A stretch of DNA of 64,000 nt from Pachyseris speciosa (Eukaryota; Cnidaria; Anthozoa; Scleractinia; Pachyseridae): NCBI GenBank assembly GCA_016490735.1, contig JAEMWC010000013.1, positions 735,001-799,000 on the forward strand, read 5' to 3'. The translations under genes were made by a program, and so were the position numbers. The first letter of the stretch is position 1; each line of letters starts with the position of its first letter. Of this stretch, positions 36,941-46,061 are shown one piece after another. The notes below the pieces were generated by a model that did no database searches, was not told the DNA's origin, and worked only from the letters and a program-made list of their open reading frames with translations.

Positions 36941-37067
36941 CGGCACAGCTGTGCCGTGACGTCATGGCTTTGGTTTGTTAAGAACCGTTCGGTACTGTGT
37001 TGATACAGTCCTCGCTGGTTTGAACAATGTTGGCGACAAAACGGCACAGCTGTGCCGTGACGTCATG
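36941..37067. promoter_or_regulatory. Two palindrome-plus-CRE direct repeats
   Basis: The 26 bp phrase CGGCACAGCTGTGCCGTGAC followed by GTCATG occurs at 36941-36966 and 37042-37067. Each copy holds the palindrome GGCACAGCTGTGCC and a full CRE-type site TGACGTCA. They lie between the left TIR and the PolB end, so they may act as binding sites or enhancer. The role is inferred. Confidence 0.5.
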
Positions 37068-37079
37068 ACTTCTTTGGAT

Positions 37080-40000
37080 TTACTTTTTGATGGCATAGTG
37101 TCCGTATGCGTAACTGTTGATTCCGTCTTTTGATAAATATCTTTTGTCATCAAAGCAGCTGAGTGACACTTTATTTATCTCATAACTTCCTAGTTGATGG
37201 TTTTGGCTTCTGATTGTTTTCATTCTATGATGCAACTGTTTATTATCAAATAGTGTCTCTTTATAATTTTCATGTTTGATGTTATTCTTAATAATATTCT
37301 TCTTAATTCCTTTCGCTGTCTTCCCTCCTTTTTGGTTGTCTTTCATATAGCTATACATTTTCGATCGTAGACCGATGAATTCACAAATTGGAACTCCTGC
37401 AGCCTCATCTTTTATTCGTCTTATTAAAATACGGTGAGCTTTCAGGGTAGTCGCTGTTATCGAATTTATCTTAATCGTTCCAGAAATTTCTATAGACGTC
37501 CTGGGTTTCAATTTCATAGGTCAATGAGTCTGTGTCTGTGAAGAGCAGCTTCGCCTTGTTTCCATACTTCTCTTTAATGTAGTTGTAATGGAAATCGTAC
37601 ATCAGTGTCTTGCTAAGGTCTAGAATACACATCCCACGTATGCCGGCCTGTTCAGGGTGAGTGTTTCTTTTATCTTATGAACAGCTACCAAATTTTCATT
37701 GAAGATTTTACTGCTAACATATGTCGGTTTAGCAGCCATTTTTAATAGTTTCTTTTCATCGGTGACTAATCTGACGTCTACTCGCTTTCTGAAGTTTTCC
37801 ATCGTTTTTTCCAAATACACTGTTATTCATCAGCTTGAAAAAGTCTTTCTCAAAGGCATTTTTAGCATCAGTTCTTTTCTGAGTGTTGAAGTCGATGTAC
37901 TGTCTGAGCCATGGGGATTGATTGAACTCTAACACTCGATGGACTTTAGTTATTTTCAAACCAAGATCAGTATATAATTGGAGGTTCCTATAATGGAGCA
38001 CGTATTTTTCTTTGTTGCTTAATGTTGGTATCAGTTTATGTACCAAACCAGTTGATATATTGAATTTGCTAGCTATTTTCTTACAATAATCTGATAGCAT
38101 GTCCCCAGCAACTTTAATCTTTTCCGGTCCCAGTGGATAGTCATTGTGAAGATCATGTAACTCTTGGGGGTATTCTAAATCAACTTCAAGTATCAAACCT
38201 TTGTTGCTGTCTTCTTTATACTTAGCCAGGTCTAAATTATTGATCTGTTTTTGTGTCATCCATCTGAATCCGCCTGTTGGTAAATATTGACTCATAGCCC
38301 AACCATACAAATTATTAGCATCGAGATACATGATGTACTTCGAGGGCGCCTTCTCATCGTATTCTTTCATGTATTTATTGTTTGCTCTTCCATATCGGTT
38401 TGCTATATAACTGATTCCTCCACGCATACCCTTTTCAATGAATTGAAACATATCAATATCAACCATAAGCTCTAGTTTAATGTCAGTCATTTTAAGCATG
38501 GCGTCCCATGATAAACCGGGAGATGTGAAATAGTGACACGGGTCCAGTTTATAGTACTCAAGGCATGTTTTCCTGAAGTTTTCAAATACATCAGCCAGTA
38601 GGAGTACATCTGTTTTAAGGTACAGATCATGATAATCGCCCATATTTTTGATTGAGAATGTATTCCACACATTTTGAGCATGCGCATAGTCTTCATCTGA
38701 TATATGCTCATCACTCAATATACTGTAGAATTCTTCTTTTGACGGCAGCTTTTGGTTAAATTTGTCGAAACTATCCATATAGTCATAAGGATAAACACCT
38801 TTTTGCGCCATCAAATTAAGATCCTTTCCCTTGAACTCTTGTGAGGTGTATTTTAAGGCTTCTTTTGGAAGATTGCTGACAAGTTTTTCCAAACTGGAGC
38901 TCATGAATTGGAAACTATCAATGAAGGTCAAGTGATTACCAAGCATGAAAGCCATATACTTCTCCATGTTATTTGGGATAGCATTGATATTCATTTGACA
39001 GTCTTCACCTTTCTTGTTTTTGTAAGTGTGCTTCTTAACAATGGCTCCAATCTCCTGCATAATAAAATGACTGTCATAACCTCTTAGATTGTGAAATATG
39101 ACTGGTATCTTTATTTCATCTGGGTTCACTCTGAGTTTCAGATTACAATCTTGGTGAGCAGAACCTCTATACTTGCCGGTAATATGACAATGATCTCGAA
39201 CTCGGATATCTTTGTCAGTGTATTTTTTATCACAAATGTGACAAACTTTGGCTTTTTGGAATTTCTCTTCATCATCTTTAGTCATTTCCAATGGTTTGTT
39301 AAAAATTTTTTTCACAACCTTCTTGCAATATGCAACTTCCTCCAACATAGCTTCCATGAATTTGTACACAGCCTTTTCACCTCTGTATATTGCTGCTGGT
39401 TTGCTATATTTATCGTCATAGCAACAAACAACTTTGTAACCATATCCACAGTCAGTATGCTTCTGATAGGCTTCAGTGTATGATTTATCACTGTTGGGTT
39501 GGCAACCGTGTATTTTTTCAGTGATGGCCTCAAAATCAGCATAGATCACAAATGGTACCTGCTGTTGTTTATGAAAGTTGTTGAATTTCAGTATGTTGTT
39601 ATCTTTGTTTGGCATTTTTATTGCCTGTGTGCCATTTACTTGCATGCAGTTGTCCTTGTGATCATTCAGAACCCTTTCAGAGCTGAAGCATTGAAGACAG
39701 TGCATACAAAAGTGTTTTCTTTCTTTGTGCTTTGTTTGATTGTACATGAACTTATTGAAATCTTTGATTAGCACATAATGCTTGTTTTCATTTTCAGTTA
39801 TTAGAAGCAGATTCAAGCAGTCTGCATATTTTTCTTTTGATACATAAATTGGATATGGTTGTTTATCCTCATTACCGAAAACATTGATGTTGATCTCATT
39901 TTGTTTTTCAATCTTATTGTAATGTTTGGTAGTCACTGGAAATTCAATTCCTGAATAATCTAAATTTTCAATAAATTTCCTATCAACTTTTTTAATCCTC

Positions 40001-40869
40001 TGTGGATCTTTGTCTTGTGGGTTCAGGTGTCTGATGTGGCACCATCGGAAGCATTCATTATCTTCATTTTTCAAGTTAATTAAACCTTTTTTATTTCGTA
40101 ATTCTGCTGGCAGTTTTATGTATGAAGAACCTCTCATCGGTTGATATTTCACAACATTAAGATAATGGCTGTCAACAGATTCAATTGTCCAACCAGAACC
40201 TTCAGATACCCAAACTGCAATCTTATTCATTATTTGGTCTTTTGACAACTGTAGTGATTCAGTTACTTCCAGATTATTCACAATTGTTTGAGCTACACTG
40301 TTGAAATATGCGGTTTTGTATTCTATTTCTCCGTCAGTCATTTTTGCAAATGTTACCTTGAGTGTTTCAACAAATTTGAGACCTTTAATTTCATTCAACA
40401 ATTTTATAATATTATATGCAACAGCCTTTCTTGTGTTTTGCAGTTGCGCAAGCGGGTCTTTGTTATTTTTTATACTGATTTCATAAGACTCAGTGAAGCC
40501 CTTTAGAGCTTTCTCTGTTTGTACAATCTTAGTCCTGGGTGTAGGTGTTGGTTTTTGAACTACCTTTTTGGTTCTGGGGGTTGGGACCGGTCTCTTTTTC
40601 AATTGTTCTATTTCTTCCAACCATTCTTTTGGTGGTGCTCGTAATCTTTTTCTTTCGAAGTAATCAACCAATTCTCTGACTGTTGGTCTTTGTGTTGTTC
40701 TCTTCAGTTTTTTATTTCTAGGTGGGGGGGTTGGTGTGTAATCATCAACTATAACAACCTTTTGCTTCTTCTGTTGTTGATTCTTAAGCAGTAAATTAAT
40801 GAGCTGGGATTTGCTCAGTTTTTTCAAATCTTTCTTATTCATACTATTGAGTGAGATAAAATTTTCCAT
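37080..40869 (-). pseudogene. polB: Polinton family B DNA polymerase (pPolB), frameshifted
   Basis: The intact part (40869-37756, 1037 codons) has an N-terminal extension with repeated PTPRTK, a C2H2-like finger at about 388-408 and ExoI YADFEA at 443-448. It continues with an HNH/endonuclease VII-like insert CHICDKKY...DHCHITGKYRG at 543-568, ExoII FHNLRGYDSH, ExoIII YHDLYLKTD, motif A YLDANNLYGW and motif B NNSVFGK. The frame shifts in a T6 run at 37805-37810 (an A6 on the coding strand), again near 37630, and at least once more between about 37420 and 37500. Motif C (FTDTDS) survives at about 37528-37546 in a shifted frame. Pol B of this type replicates Polinton DNA by protein priming. All three breaks fall in the C-terminal fifth; homopolymer sequencing error is possible for the first. 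Confidence 0.92.
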
Positions 40870-40977
40870 TTATATAATAACTATATGAATATTTTTTTGT
40901 TTAACTGTTTTTTAATACGTGTTTAAGTAGGGCTAATAATTCAAGTGATTCCAAATTCTGGAATCCTTTGAACAGTT

Positions 40978-41172
40978 TTAAATTTTGTTTTTTTGATGCT
41001 TTTTTGTTTTTGTGTGAAGCCTTTTACCGGCCATTGTGTTATTTTTACCATTATTACAAACTTCACAGAACCATTCTTTATTTAGCATATAGGTAGTCTT
41101 ACGTTTTCTTCCTTCATCATCGCTTAATACTCTGGGCCTTCCTCGACCTCTTTTGACATTTTGATTCTCCAT
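40978..41172 (-). CDS. Small AT-hook/zinc-finger protein
   Basis: A 64-codon gene. The N-terminus carries an AT-hook (RGRGRPR, residues 8-14) and the C-terminus a C2H2-like finger (CEVCNNG then HTKTKKH). It is likely a DNA-binding accessory factor for element replication or transcription. It lies between PolB and the BRO gene, all minus strand, with an AT-rich leader touching the ATG. The function is inferred from motifs only. Confidence 0.7.
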   Translation of the reverse strand: MENQNVKRGRGRPRVLSDDEGRKRKTTYMLNKEWFCEVCNNGKNNTMAGKRLHTKTKKHQKNKI

Positions 41173-41190
41173 AATATATAGTTATATAAA

Positions 41191-42072
41191 TTATTTTTTT
41201 AAATATCTTTCTCTTCTTGATAAGTATAATTTGCTTTCTTCCAAGTGTTTAGTTATTTCATGAATCAAGTCTTCGAAACTATTGCTCATGATGTATCTGC
41301 ATTTGTTTTTCTCATACATTAGCTTCATATCAGACTGTTTGTCTGACGCTTTATACACACCTGTTGGGCTTTTAAATTCAAGACAAAGAGCATTGTATTT
41401 TCTAGTGGGATTCATCAGCATTAAATCACATTGTCCAGCCATATATCCTTTCTTATAACTTCTGATTCGCATGTTTGAGCTTATTTGATTTTCACCTAAT
41501 CCCGCCACCATTAATGCACCTTCATATTTCTTTCTGATGAATGAAACAATCTTATAATGCAGATCATCTTCACTTTCAATCATCAGCATGTTATTATTTC
41601 TGTCATTGAACTGATTGTAATACCCCTGTTTTCTGATTGATGGCAACACTTTAGATGTAACCCAATGTTTAAATTTTGCTGCTTCCTGTTTTTTAGAGGA
41701 CAGTATTAGTGAATAAAATCCTGATTCATTTATAAAAAAACATTTGAAAGTTTTTTCAATGGTCTCAGCACGAGGGACCGTTTTGGTCCCTCGTGAATCA
41801 GTGGCCTCAGCACGAGGGACCGTTTTGTTACATCGTGAATCAGTGGCCTCAGCACGAGGTAACGTTTTGTTACATCGTGAATTTATGCTGATTTTGTGGT
41901 CTCTTAAGATTCTATCATCAGATGAAACATGATCCTTGATTGCTTTTTGTGGATTTTTATAGTCAAGAACAGAAGCTATGTCTCTACCTCTGAACCAAAT
42001 CTCATTGTTGTCATCAAGATAACAATCTATTGATACATCTAATTCTTTATTATCGTAGGAATATTTTTGCAT
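41191..42072 (-). CDS. BRO-N domain protein with C-terminal nuclease-like domain
   Basis: A 293-codon gene. Residues about 5-155 match the BRO-N DNA-binding fold (WFRGRDIASVLDYKNPQKAI, FYSLILSSKKQEAAKFKHWV, VLPSIRKQGYY), interrupted by three 14-residue repeats (SRCNKTLPRAEATD type). Residues about 170-280 contain GQCDLMLMN then CLEFKSPTGVYKASDKQ, a D...ExK arrangement typical of PD-(D/E)XK or VRR-NUC-like nucleases. BRO proteins are common in large DNA viruses of insects and protists. Pairing with a nuclease could serve DNA repair or recombination of the element, or interference with competitors. The nuclease call is from motif pattern only. Confidence 0.75.
   Translation of the reverse strand: MQKYSYDNKELDVSIDCYLDDNNEIWFRGRDIASVLDYKNPQKAIKDHVSSDDRILRDHKISINSRCNKTLPRAEATDSRCNKTVPRAEATDSRGTKTVPRAETIEKTFKCFFINESGFYSLILSSKKQEAAKFKHWVTSKVLPSIRKQGYYNQFNDRNNNMLMIESEDDLHYKIVSFIRKKYEGALMVAGLGENQISSNMRIRSYKKGYMAGQCDLMLMNPTRKYNALCLEFKSPTGVYKASDKQSDMKLMYEKNKCRYIMSNSFEDLIHEITKHLEESKLYLSRRERYLKK
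41761..41886 (-). repeat. Three 42 bp tandem repeats inside the BRO gene
   Basis: Units start at 41761, 41803 and 41845 with GGYCTCAGCACGAGG. They keep the frame and add 14 residues each within the BRO-N domain, so they are tolerated or recent slippage products. Confidence 0.85.
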
Positions 42073-42412
42073 TTGTATATTATATTAATTTATTTTTTAA
42101 TTCATTTTCGACCTGTGTTTAAATATAGTCAGGAATAATAATACTGTGAATGATATATGAAATTAATCATACATCAACTGCGGAAATGAAATCAAATGAA
42201 GAATGATCCTCGCAGTTGTGAACGCAATTTATGCAATTGCGAAAAGAAGCCTGAAAAAAAAAATTGCTTCTTTTCGCAATTGCATAAATTGCGTTCACAA
42301 CTGCGAGGATCATTCTTCATTTGATTTCATTTCCGCAGTTCATGTATGATTAATTTCATATATCATTCACACTCATTTCTTTCAGGGGAACATATGAACC
42401 CACAATTGACCT

Positions 42413-42427
<15 letters not shown>

Positions 42428-42453
<26 letters not shown>

Positions 42454-42500
42454 ATCGCACCGGTAATCGCGAGGGCACGGGTTCGAACCCCGTTGAAGTC
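42428..42500 (+). ncRNA. tRNA-like core, unit 1 of insertion 1
   Basis: 73 nt with a 7 bp acceptor stem (GGCTTCA/TGAAGTC, one G-T), a D arm, a GGTTCGAACC B box and GGT in the anticodon position, so Thr-like. The anticodon stem has only 4 pairs with a 10-nt loop and no CCA follows, so it is a pol III promoter relic and not a working tRNA. One base (GGGCACGG) differs from units 2 and 3. Confidence 0.65.
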
Positions 42501-42665
42501 CTGAATTTTTTTTTTCAGGCTTCTTTTCGCAATTGCATAAATTGCGTTCACAACTGCGAGGATCATTCTTCATTTGATTTCATTTCCGCAGTTCATGTAT
42601 GATTAATTTCATATATCATTCACACTCATTTCTTTCAGGGGAACATATGAACCCACAATTGACCT

Positions 42666-42680
<15 letters not shown>

Positions 42681-42706
<26 letters not shown>

Positions 42707-42753
42707 ATCGCACCGGTAATCGCGAGGTCACGGGTTCGAACCCCGTTGAAGTC
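42681..42753 (+). ncRNA. tRNA-like core, unit 2 of insertion 1
   Basis: Identical to unit 1 except GAGGTCACGG in place of GAGGGCACGG; spacing to unit 1 is 253 bp. Confidence 0.65.
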
Positions 42754-42915
42754 CTGAATTTTTTTCAGGCTTCTTTTCGCAATTGCATAAATTGCGTTCA
42801 CAACTGCGAGGATCATTCTTCATTTGATTTCATTTCCGCAGTTCATGTATGATTAATTTCATATATCATTCACACTCATTTCTTTCAGGGGAACATATGA
42901 ACCCACAATTGACCT

Positions 42916-42930
<15 letters not shown>

Positions 42931-42956
<26 letters not shown>

Positions 42957-43003
42957 ATCGCACCGGTAATCGCGAGGTCACGGGTTCGAACCCCGTTGAA
43001 GTC
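42931..43003 (+). ncRNA. tRNA-like core, unit 3 of insertion 1
   Basis: Identical to unit 2, spaced 250 bp from it. The spacing differences come from the T-run length after the core. Confidence 0.65.
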
Positions 43004-43159
43004 CTGAATTTTTTTTCAGGCTTCTTTTCGCAATTGCATAAATTGCGCTCACAACTGCGAGGATCATTCTTCATTTGAATAATAATATTCTTGGCTACAT
43101 AATAGCAAATAACAGATATACTGTGGGTCTCCTTTTATATATGTTAGATAATTTTCTCT

Positions 43160-44120
43160 TTATAATATGTCTTTTAAATCCTTGAACGATATCCAGCTGT
43201 TGAAGTCGTCACTGTAACCCTTCCACTTCACCAAAGCTTGTTTCTTCTTGTAATCTCTGCGAATGACTTTATCAATACGGAAAATATCCTGTCTGGCTTT
43301 TAATAATTCAGCTTCATAAAAACTCCCTTGTATTTCTTCATCGTTGAGATCTTTCAGTTTGTATGTTATTGGGTTTGTATATTGGATTTTATCAACTGTA
43401 AACACTTCTTCAGTCCAATTTGGTGTATAGCCCTTGTCGAACACATTCCGTTTATACTTAGATATTCGGACCTTGTCACCAACCTTAAATTTTGGTTTAG
43501 CTGATAATGGCTCCATATCACCATACAAATTGAAGTAAACAGTTCCTTCATTCCTCTTTTTACTAGCTTCAACGGGTGTCATCTTTATGCTTGAATGTTT
43601 GGTATTATTATACTGTTTCACTAATTTTGGTAACATGTCTAAATACTGTGTATTACCTTGAACAGTGAACTGCTTCCACATTTTGGACTTCATTGTCCTA
43701 TTCCATCTTTCAACTACTGATGACTTCTCTTCATTCTCAGTTGAGTACATCTGTACAATATGTTTCCCTAGCAAGTACTTCAAGTATTTGTTGTAAAACT
43801 CTTTTCCCTTGTCGACCCATAAATACTGTGGTTTTCTGCCTTCCTTGAATATTGATTTGAATGCTTCAGTGACAGATTCACCTTTCTTATCCTTCAATGG
43901 GACAATCCAACCATATTTGCTGAAGACATCAATAACCATAAGAAGATATCGATGACCTTTATTCCATTTACTGAACTATTGCATTTCAACTAGATCACTT
44001 GCCCATATTTCATCAATTTTATTTACAATCACACGCCGCCGAGTGAAATTTCGTTTTATGGGTGCATGCAATTCATCAGCTAGTTTTTCTTGCCAGTTTT
44101 CTTCACTCGACGGCTTTTTC
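43160..44120 (-). pseudogene. RVE (retroviral-like) integrase with chromodomain, nonsense-interrupted
   Basis: An open frame of 259 codons (43939-43160) holds the catalytic core: first Asp in VIDVFSKYGW, second in WVDKGKEFYN, Glu in SSVVERWNRT, then a C-terminal chromodomain (IFRIDKVIRRD, LVKWKGYSDDFNSW). Upstream the same frame is closed by TAG at 43978-43976, then reopens toward 44120 (DEIWASDLVEMQ and a basic linker). The integrase therefore lost its N-terminal part to a nonsense codon. No HHCC finger is seen. Polinton integrase joins the TIR ends to host DNA; the chromodomain may direct target choice to histone marks. The upstream part overlaps the PLA2-like frame by a frameshift. Confidence 0.85.
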
Positions 44121-44744
44121 CGTTTTTTGAAATGCCGAGACCAAGTTTCTGTTTTTTGTCAATTAAGAATCTGGCTGTTTGACCCCATTTTGGCATCTCA
44201 CCATATGGTATTTGATCAAGTGACTCGACCATTGTTCTATCACAATCACCTTTATTTTTTCCCATATCATAACAAATATCATGATAAGCTGCTATTTCAT
44301 CTACTTTATTGTAAGGTAGGACATTCCATTTTAACACCTCTCCAGTCAATGGATCATATTCCAACTGTTCATGCAACGGATTATAAGGGCCCATATATTT
44401 ATACTTACTTGGAGTCCAACCTGCTTTTGGTTTAGGAAGCTTGCCAATAACCTTATGAATATCAATAGCACCACCACGTGTATAATCAATGCCCTTGATA
44501 TCTGTTTTATGGGTTTGTCTCTTGTCAGCACGCTTTGGACGTATTTTTGTACTTAAATCAAATAATGCTTGTTTTCCAACTGAACTAATAGCAGGCTTTG
44601 CTAGGGAAATTGAATGTTGTGCCGCGTAGCACTAGGAACACAAATAGTGCGTTCCTAGTGCTACGCGGCACAACATTCATATGTACCCTTACTTTCTCTT
44701 CGCCGCGATTCACCATCTAAAATCGTCCCCGACTTTCTCTGTGC

Positions 44745-44817
44745 GACCTTGTAGCTCAGTCGGCAGAGTAACGGTAGATCTAATCCGGAGGTCGTGGGTT
44801 CGATTCCCACCGAGGTC
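44745..44817 (+). ncRNA. tRNA-like core, unit 1 of insertion 2
   Basis: 73 nt: acceptor GACCTTG/CGAGGTC, D arm TAGCTCAGTCGGCAGAG, B box GGTTCGATTCCC. The anticodon arm is irregular (ACGGTAGATCTAATCCGG), with CGG/CCG pairs and an oversized loop, so identity is uncertain. No CCA end. Confidence 0.6.
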
Positions 44818-45043
44818 AAAAGATTTTTTCTTTGCCTCGTGTGGTTCCCTGTTTCCCTTTACTAGGGCTAACGCCCAGTGGGTTATTCATGGGTTTTAAG
44901 TAGCACTTTAATTTACACTTCAGAGTTAATTCTCTGTTCCACTATTTGTGTTCCTAGTGCTACGCGGCACAACATTCATATGTACCCTTTCTTTCTCTTC
45001 GCCGCGATTCACCATCTAAAATCGTCCCCGACTTTCTCTGTGC

Positions 45044-45116
45044 GACCTTGTAGCTCAGTCGGCAGAGTAACGGTAGATCTAATCCGGAGGTCGTGGGTTC
45101 GATTCCCACCGAGGTC
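45044..45116 (+). ncRNA. tRNA-like core, unit 2 of insertion 2
   Basis: Identical to the core at 44745-44817, 299 bp downstream in tandem. Confidence 0.6.
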
Positions 45117-45415
45117 AAAAGATTTTTTCTTTGCCTCGTGTGGTTCCCTGTTTCCCTTTACTAGGGCTAACGCCCAGTGGGTTATTCATGGGTTTTAAGT
45201 AGCACTTTAATTTACACTTCAGAGTTAATTCTCTGTTCCACTATTTGCTAGGGAAAGTCCTTTGTCAATTAAATACTGTTGATTTTTTGGATTTCTGAGA
45301 GCTTCTGAAGCGTAATATCTTCCAGCTTGCAATGCCTTTTTACCAATCATTGGAGCCGCATGACCAAGCAAATCTAATCCAGTTGTTAATATGCCCGCCC
45401 CTTCAGACGGGCTAA

Positions 45416-45574
45416 TTAGTTTCCCCGATTTCTGACAAATTTAGTCTTTGTGATTCCACATTCAGCACAAGTACATTTCAACATTGTTCTACCATTTTTT
45501 GTCTTTTGATATCTTTCACTTCCTGGTACACATTCAGTGACTTTCTTCTGTTTAACACAATATGATTTCACCAT
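45416..45574 (-). CDS. Small zinc-ribbon protein (52 aa)
   Basis: ATG at 45574 to TAA at 45416. Four to five cysteines are arranged as YCVKQ near the N-terminus and KCTCAECG near the C-terminus, with a Gly-Arg turn between. This resembles the DUF5679-type zinc ribbon found in several adenovirus-like and Polinton genomes, though the first knuckle has one Cys only (CVKQ for CVKC). The leader ATCTAACTTATATGTATA precedes the ATG. Its stop abuts the PLA2-like frame. Confidence 0.65.
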   Translation of the reverse strand: MVKSYCVKQKKVTECVPGSERYQKTKNGRTMLKCTCAECGITKTKFVRNRGN

Positions 45575-45586
45575 TATACATATAAG

Positions 45587-46050
45587 TTAGATATTTTCAA
45601 AGTAGTCTGTGATGAATCTGTGATTGACACTCGTATCTGTTGGACTGAATTTGGAATTGTGTATTGTATCCAGAATCGATCTGCCTTCTTGTCTCTCGAG
45701 AAGATAGTACAAACACCAATATCCACACAAGACTGAATCCCTTTCTTGTATCTCATCATCAGAGTATTCAAGTTGTTTTCCACTTGTAGCCATGTATTTC
45801 TGTACTTCTGTTGGCATCATTAAACCAAAAGAGTCGAAGTATTCACAGTATTTATCATTTTTGAAATTCCGATAACATACCCAGTGAGTACCTGGTCCAA
45901 TTTTGGAATCAAGATTGACTATCCCACATTCATTGTTTTTGATTTGTCTCCTCGTCGGCAGATTGTCTCTTGAAAATACTCCTCTAAAATGTTTTATTCC
46001 AAGTTGTTTCACCCAATTGATTAAATCAAAGTTGGATAAGGGTTTGTTTA
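45587..46050 (-). CDS. Adenain-like cysteine protease
   Basis: The frame to 45587 has the catalytic order His (GTHWVCY), Asp (YFDSFG), Cys (CGYWCLYYL) of adenovirus-type (C5) proteases, with the expected spacing. These cleave capsid precursors during virion maturation. The start is uncertain: 46012 is a GTG and the reading frame continues upstream to about 46050, past the stop of the neighbouring gene, with no ATG. The true start may be lost or may lie in overlap with the preceding gene. The C-terminus ends directly before the zinc-ribbon leader. Confidence 0.85.
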
Positions 46051-46061
46051 CAAAATGGTTC

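Larger units (their letters stand above)
42133..43087. mobile_element. tRNA-like tandem insertion 1 (933 bp) with 11 bp TSD
   Basis: The insert 42144-43076 is flanked by GAATAATAATA at 42133-42143 and 43077-43087. It starts with an inverted arm of about 120 bp that pairs with the sequence right after it (hairpin centred near 42260). It then carries three tandem units of about 250 bp, each with a tRNA-like core. It sits between the BRO gene and the integrase of the Polinton, so it is younger than the Polinton. The target duplication implies LINE-type retrotransposition. Confidence 0.85.
44597..45256. mobile_element. tRNA-like tandem insertion 2 (634 bp) with 13 bp TSD
   Basis: The insert 44610-45243 is flanked by a perfect TTTGCTAGGGAAA at 44597-44609 and 45244-45256. 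The 5' end (GAATGTTGTGCCGCGTAGCA) is the inverse of the sequence that starts each unit, giving a hairpin of about 28 bp. Two units of about 299 bp follow head to tail. The unit differs in sequence from insertion 1 but has the same architecture. It interrupts the PLA2-like gene. Confidence 0.88.
44080..45415 (-). pseudogene. PLA2-like domain protein, split by insertion 2
   Basis: Coding segments 45415-45257 and 44609-44080 are in one frame once the insertion is disregarded. The second segment has a GGAIDIHKVIGKLP motif, then MGPYNPLHEQ and IAAYHDICYD. The HD...Y pair and nearby Gly-Pro resemble the parvovirus-type phospholipase A2 active site, an enzyme used by some viruses to breach membranes. 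A basic tail (SRRVKKTGKK) ends at the stop 44082-44080, where the integrase frame begins in another phase. In related elements the two may form one polyprotein; that is inference. No ATG is seen before 45415, because the zinc-ribbon gene overlaps there. Confidence 0.7.

Noticed and set aside
39091..39483. Plus-strand open frames within PolB
   Set aside because: Antisense shadows of the polymerase gene with no independent motif.
42140..43080. CRISPR-like array
   Set aside because: Three long identical units of about 250 bp with tRNA-like cores, no short repeat-spacer pattern, eukaryotic context.
42428..45116. Functional tRNA gene cluster
   Set aside because: Cores lie in retrotransposed tandem units with target duplications, have irregular anticodon arms and lack CCA.
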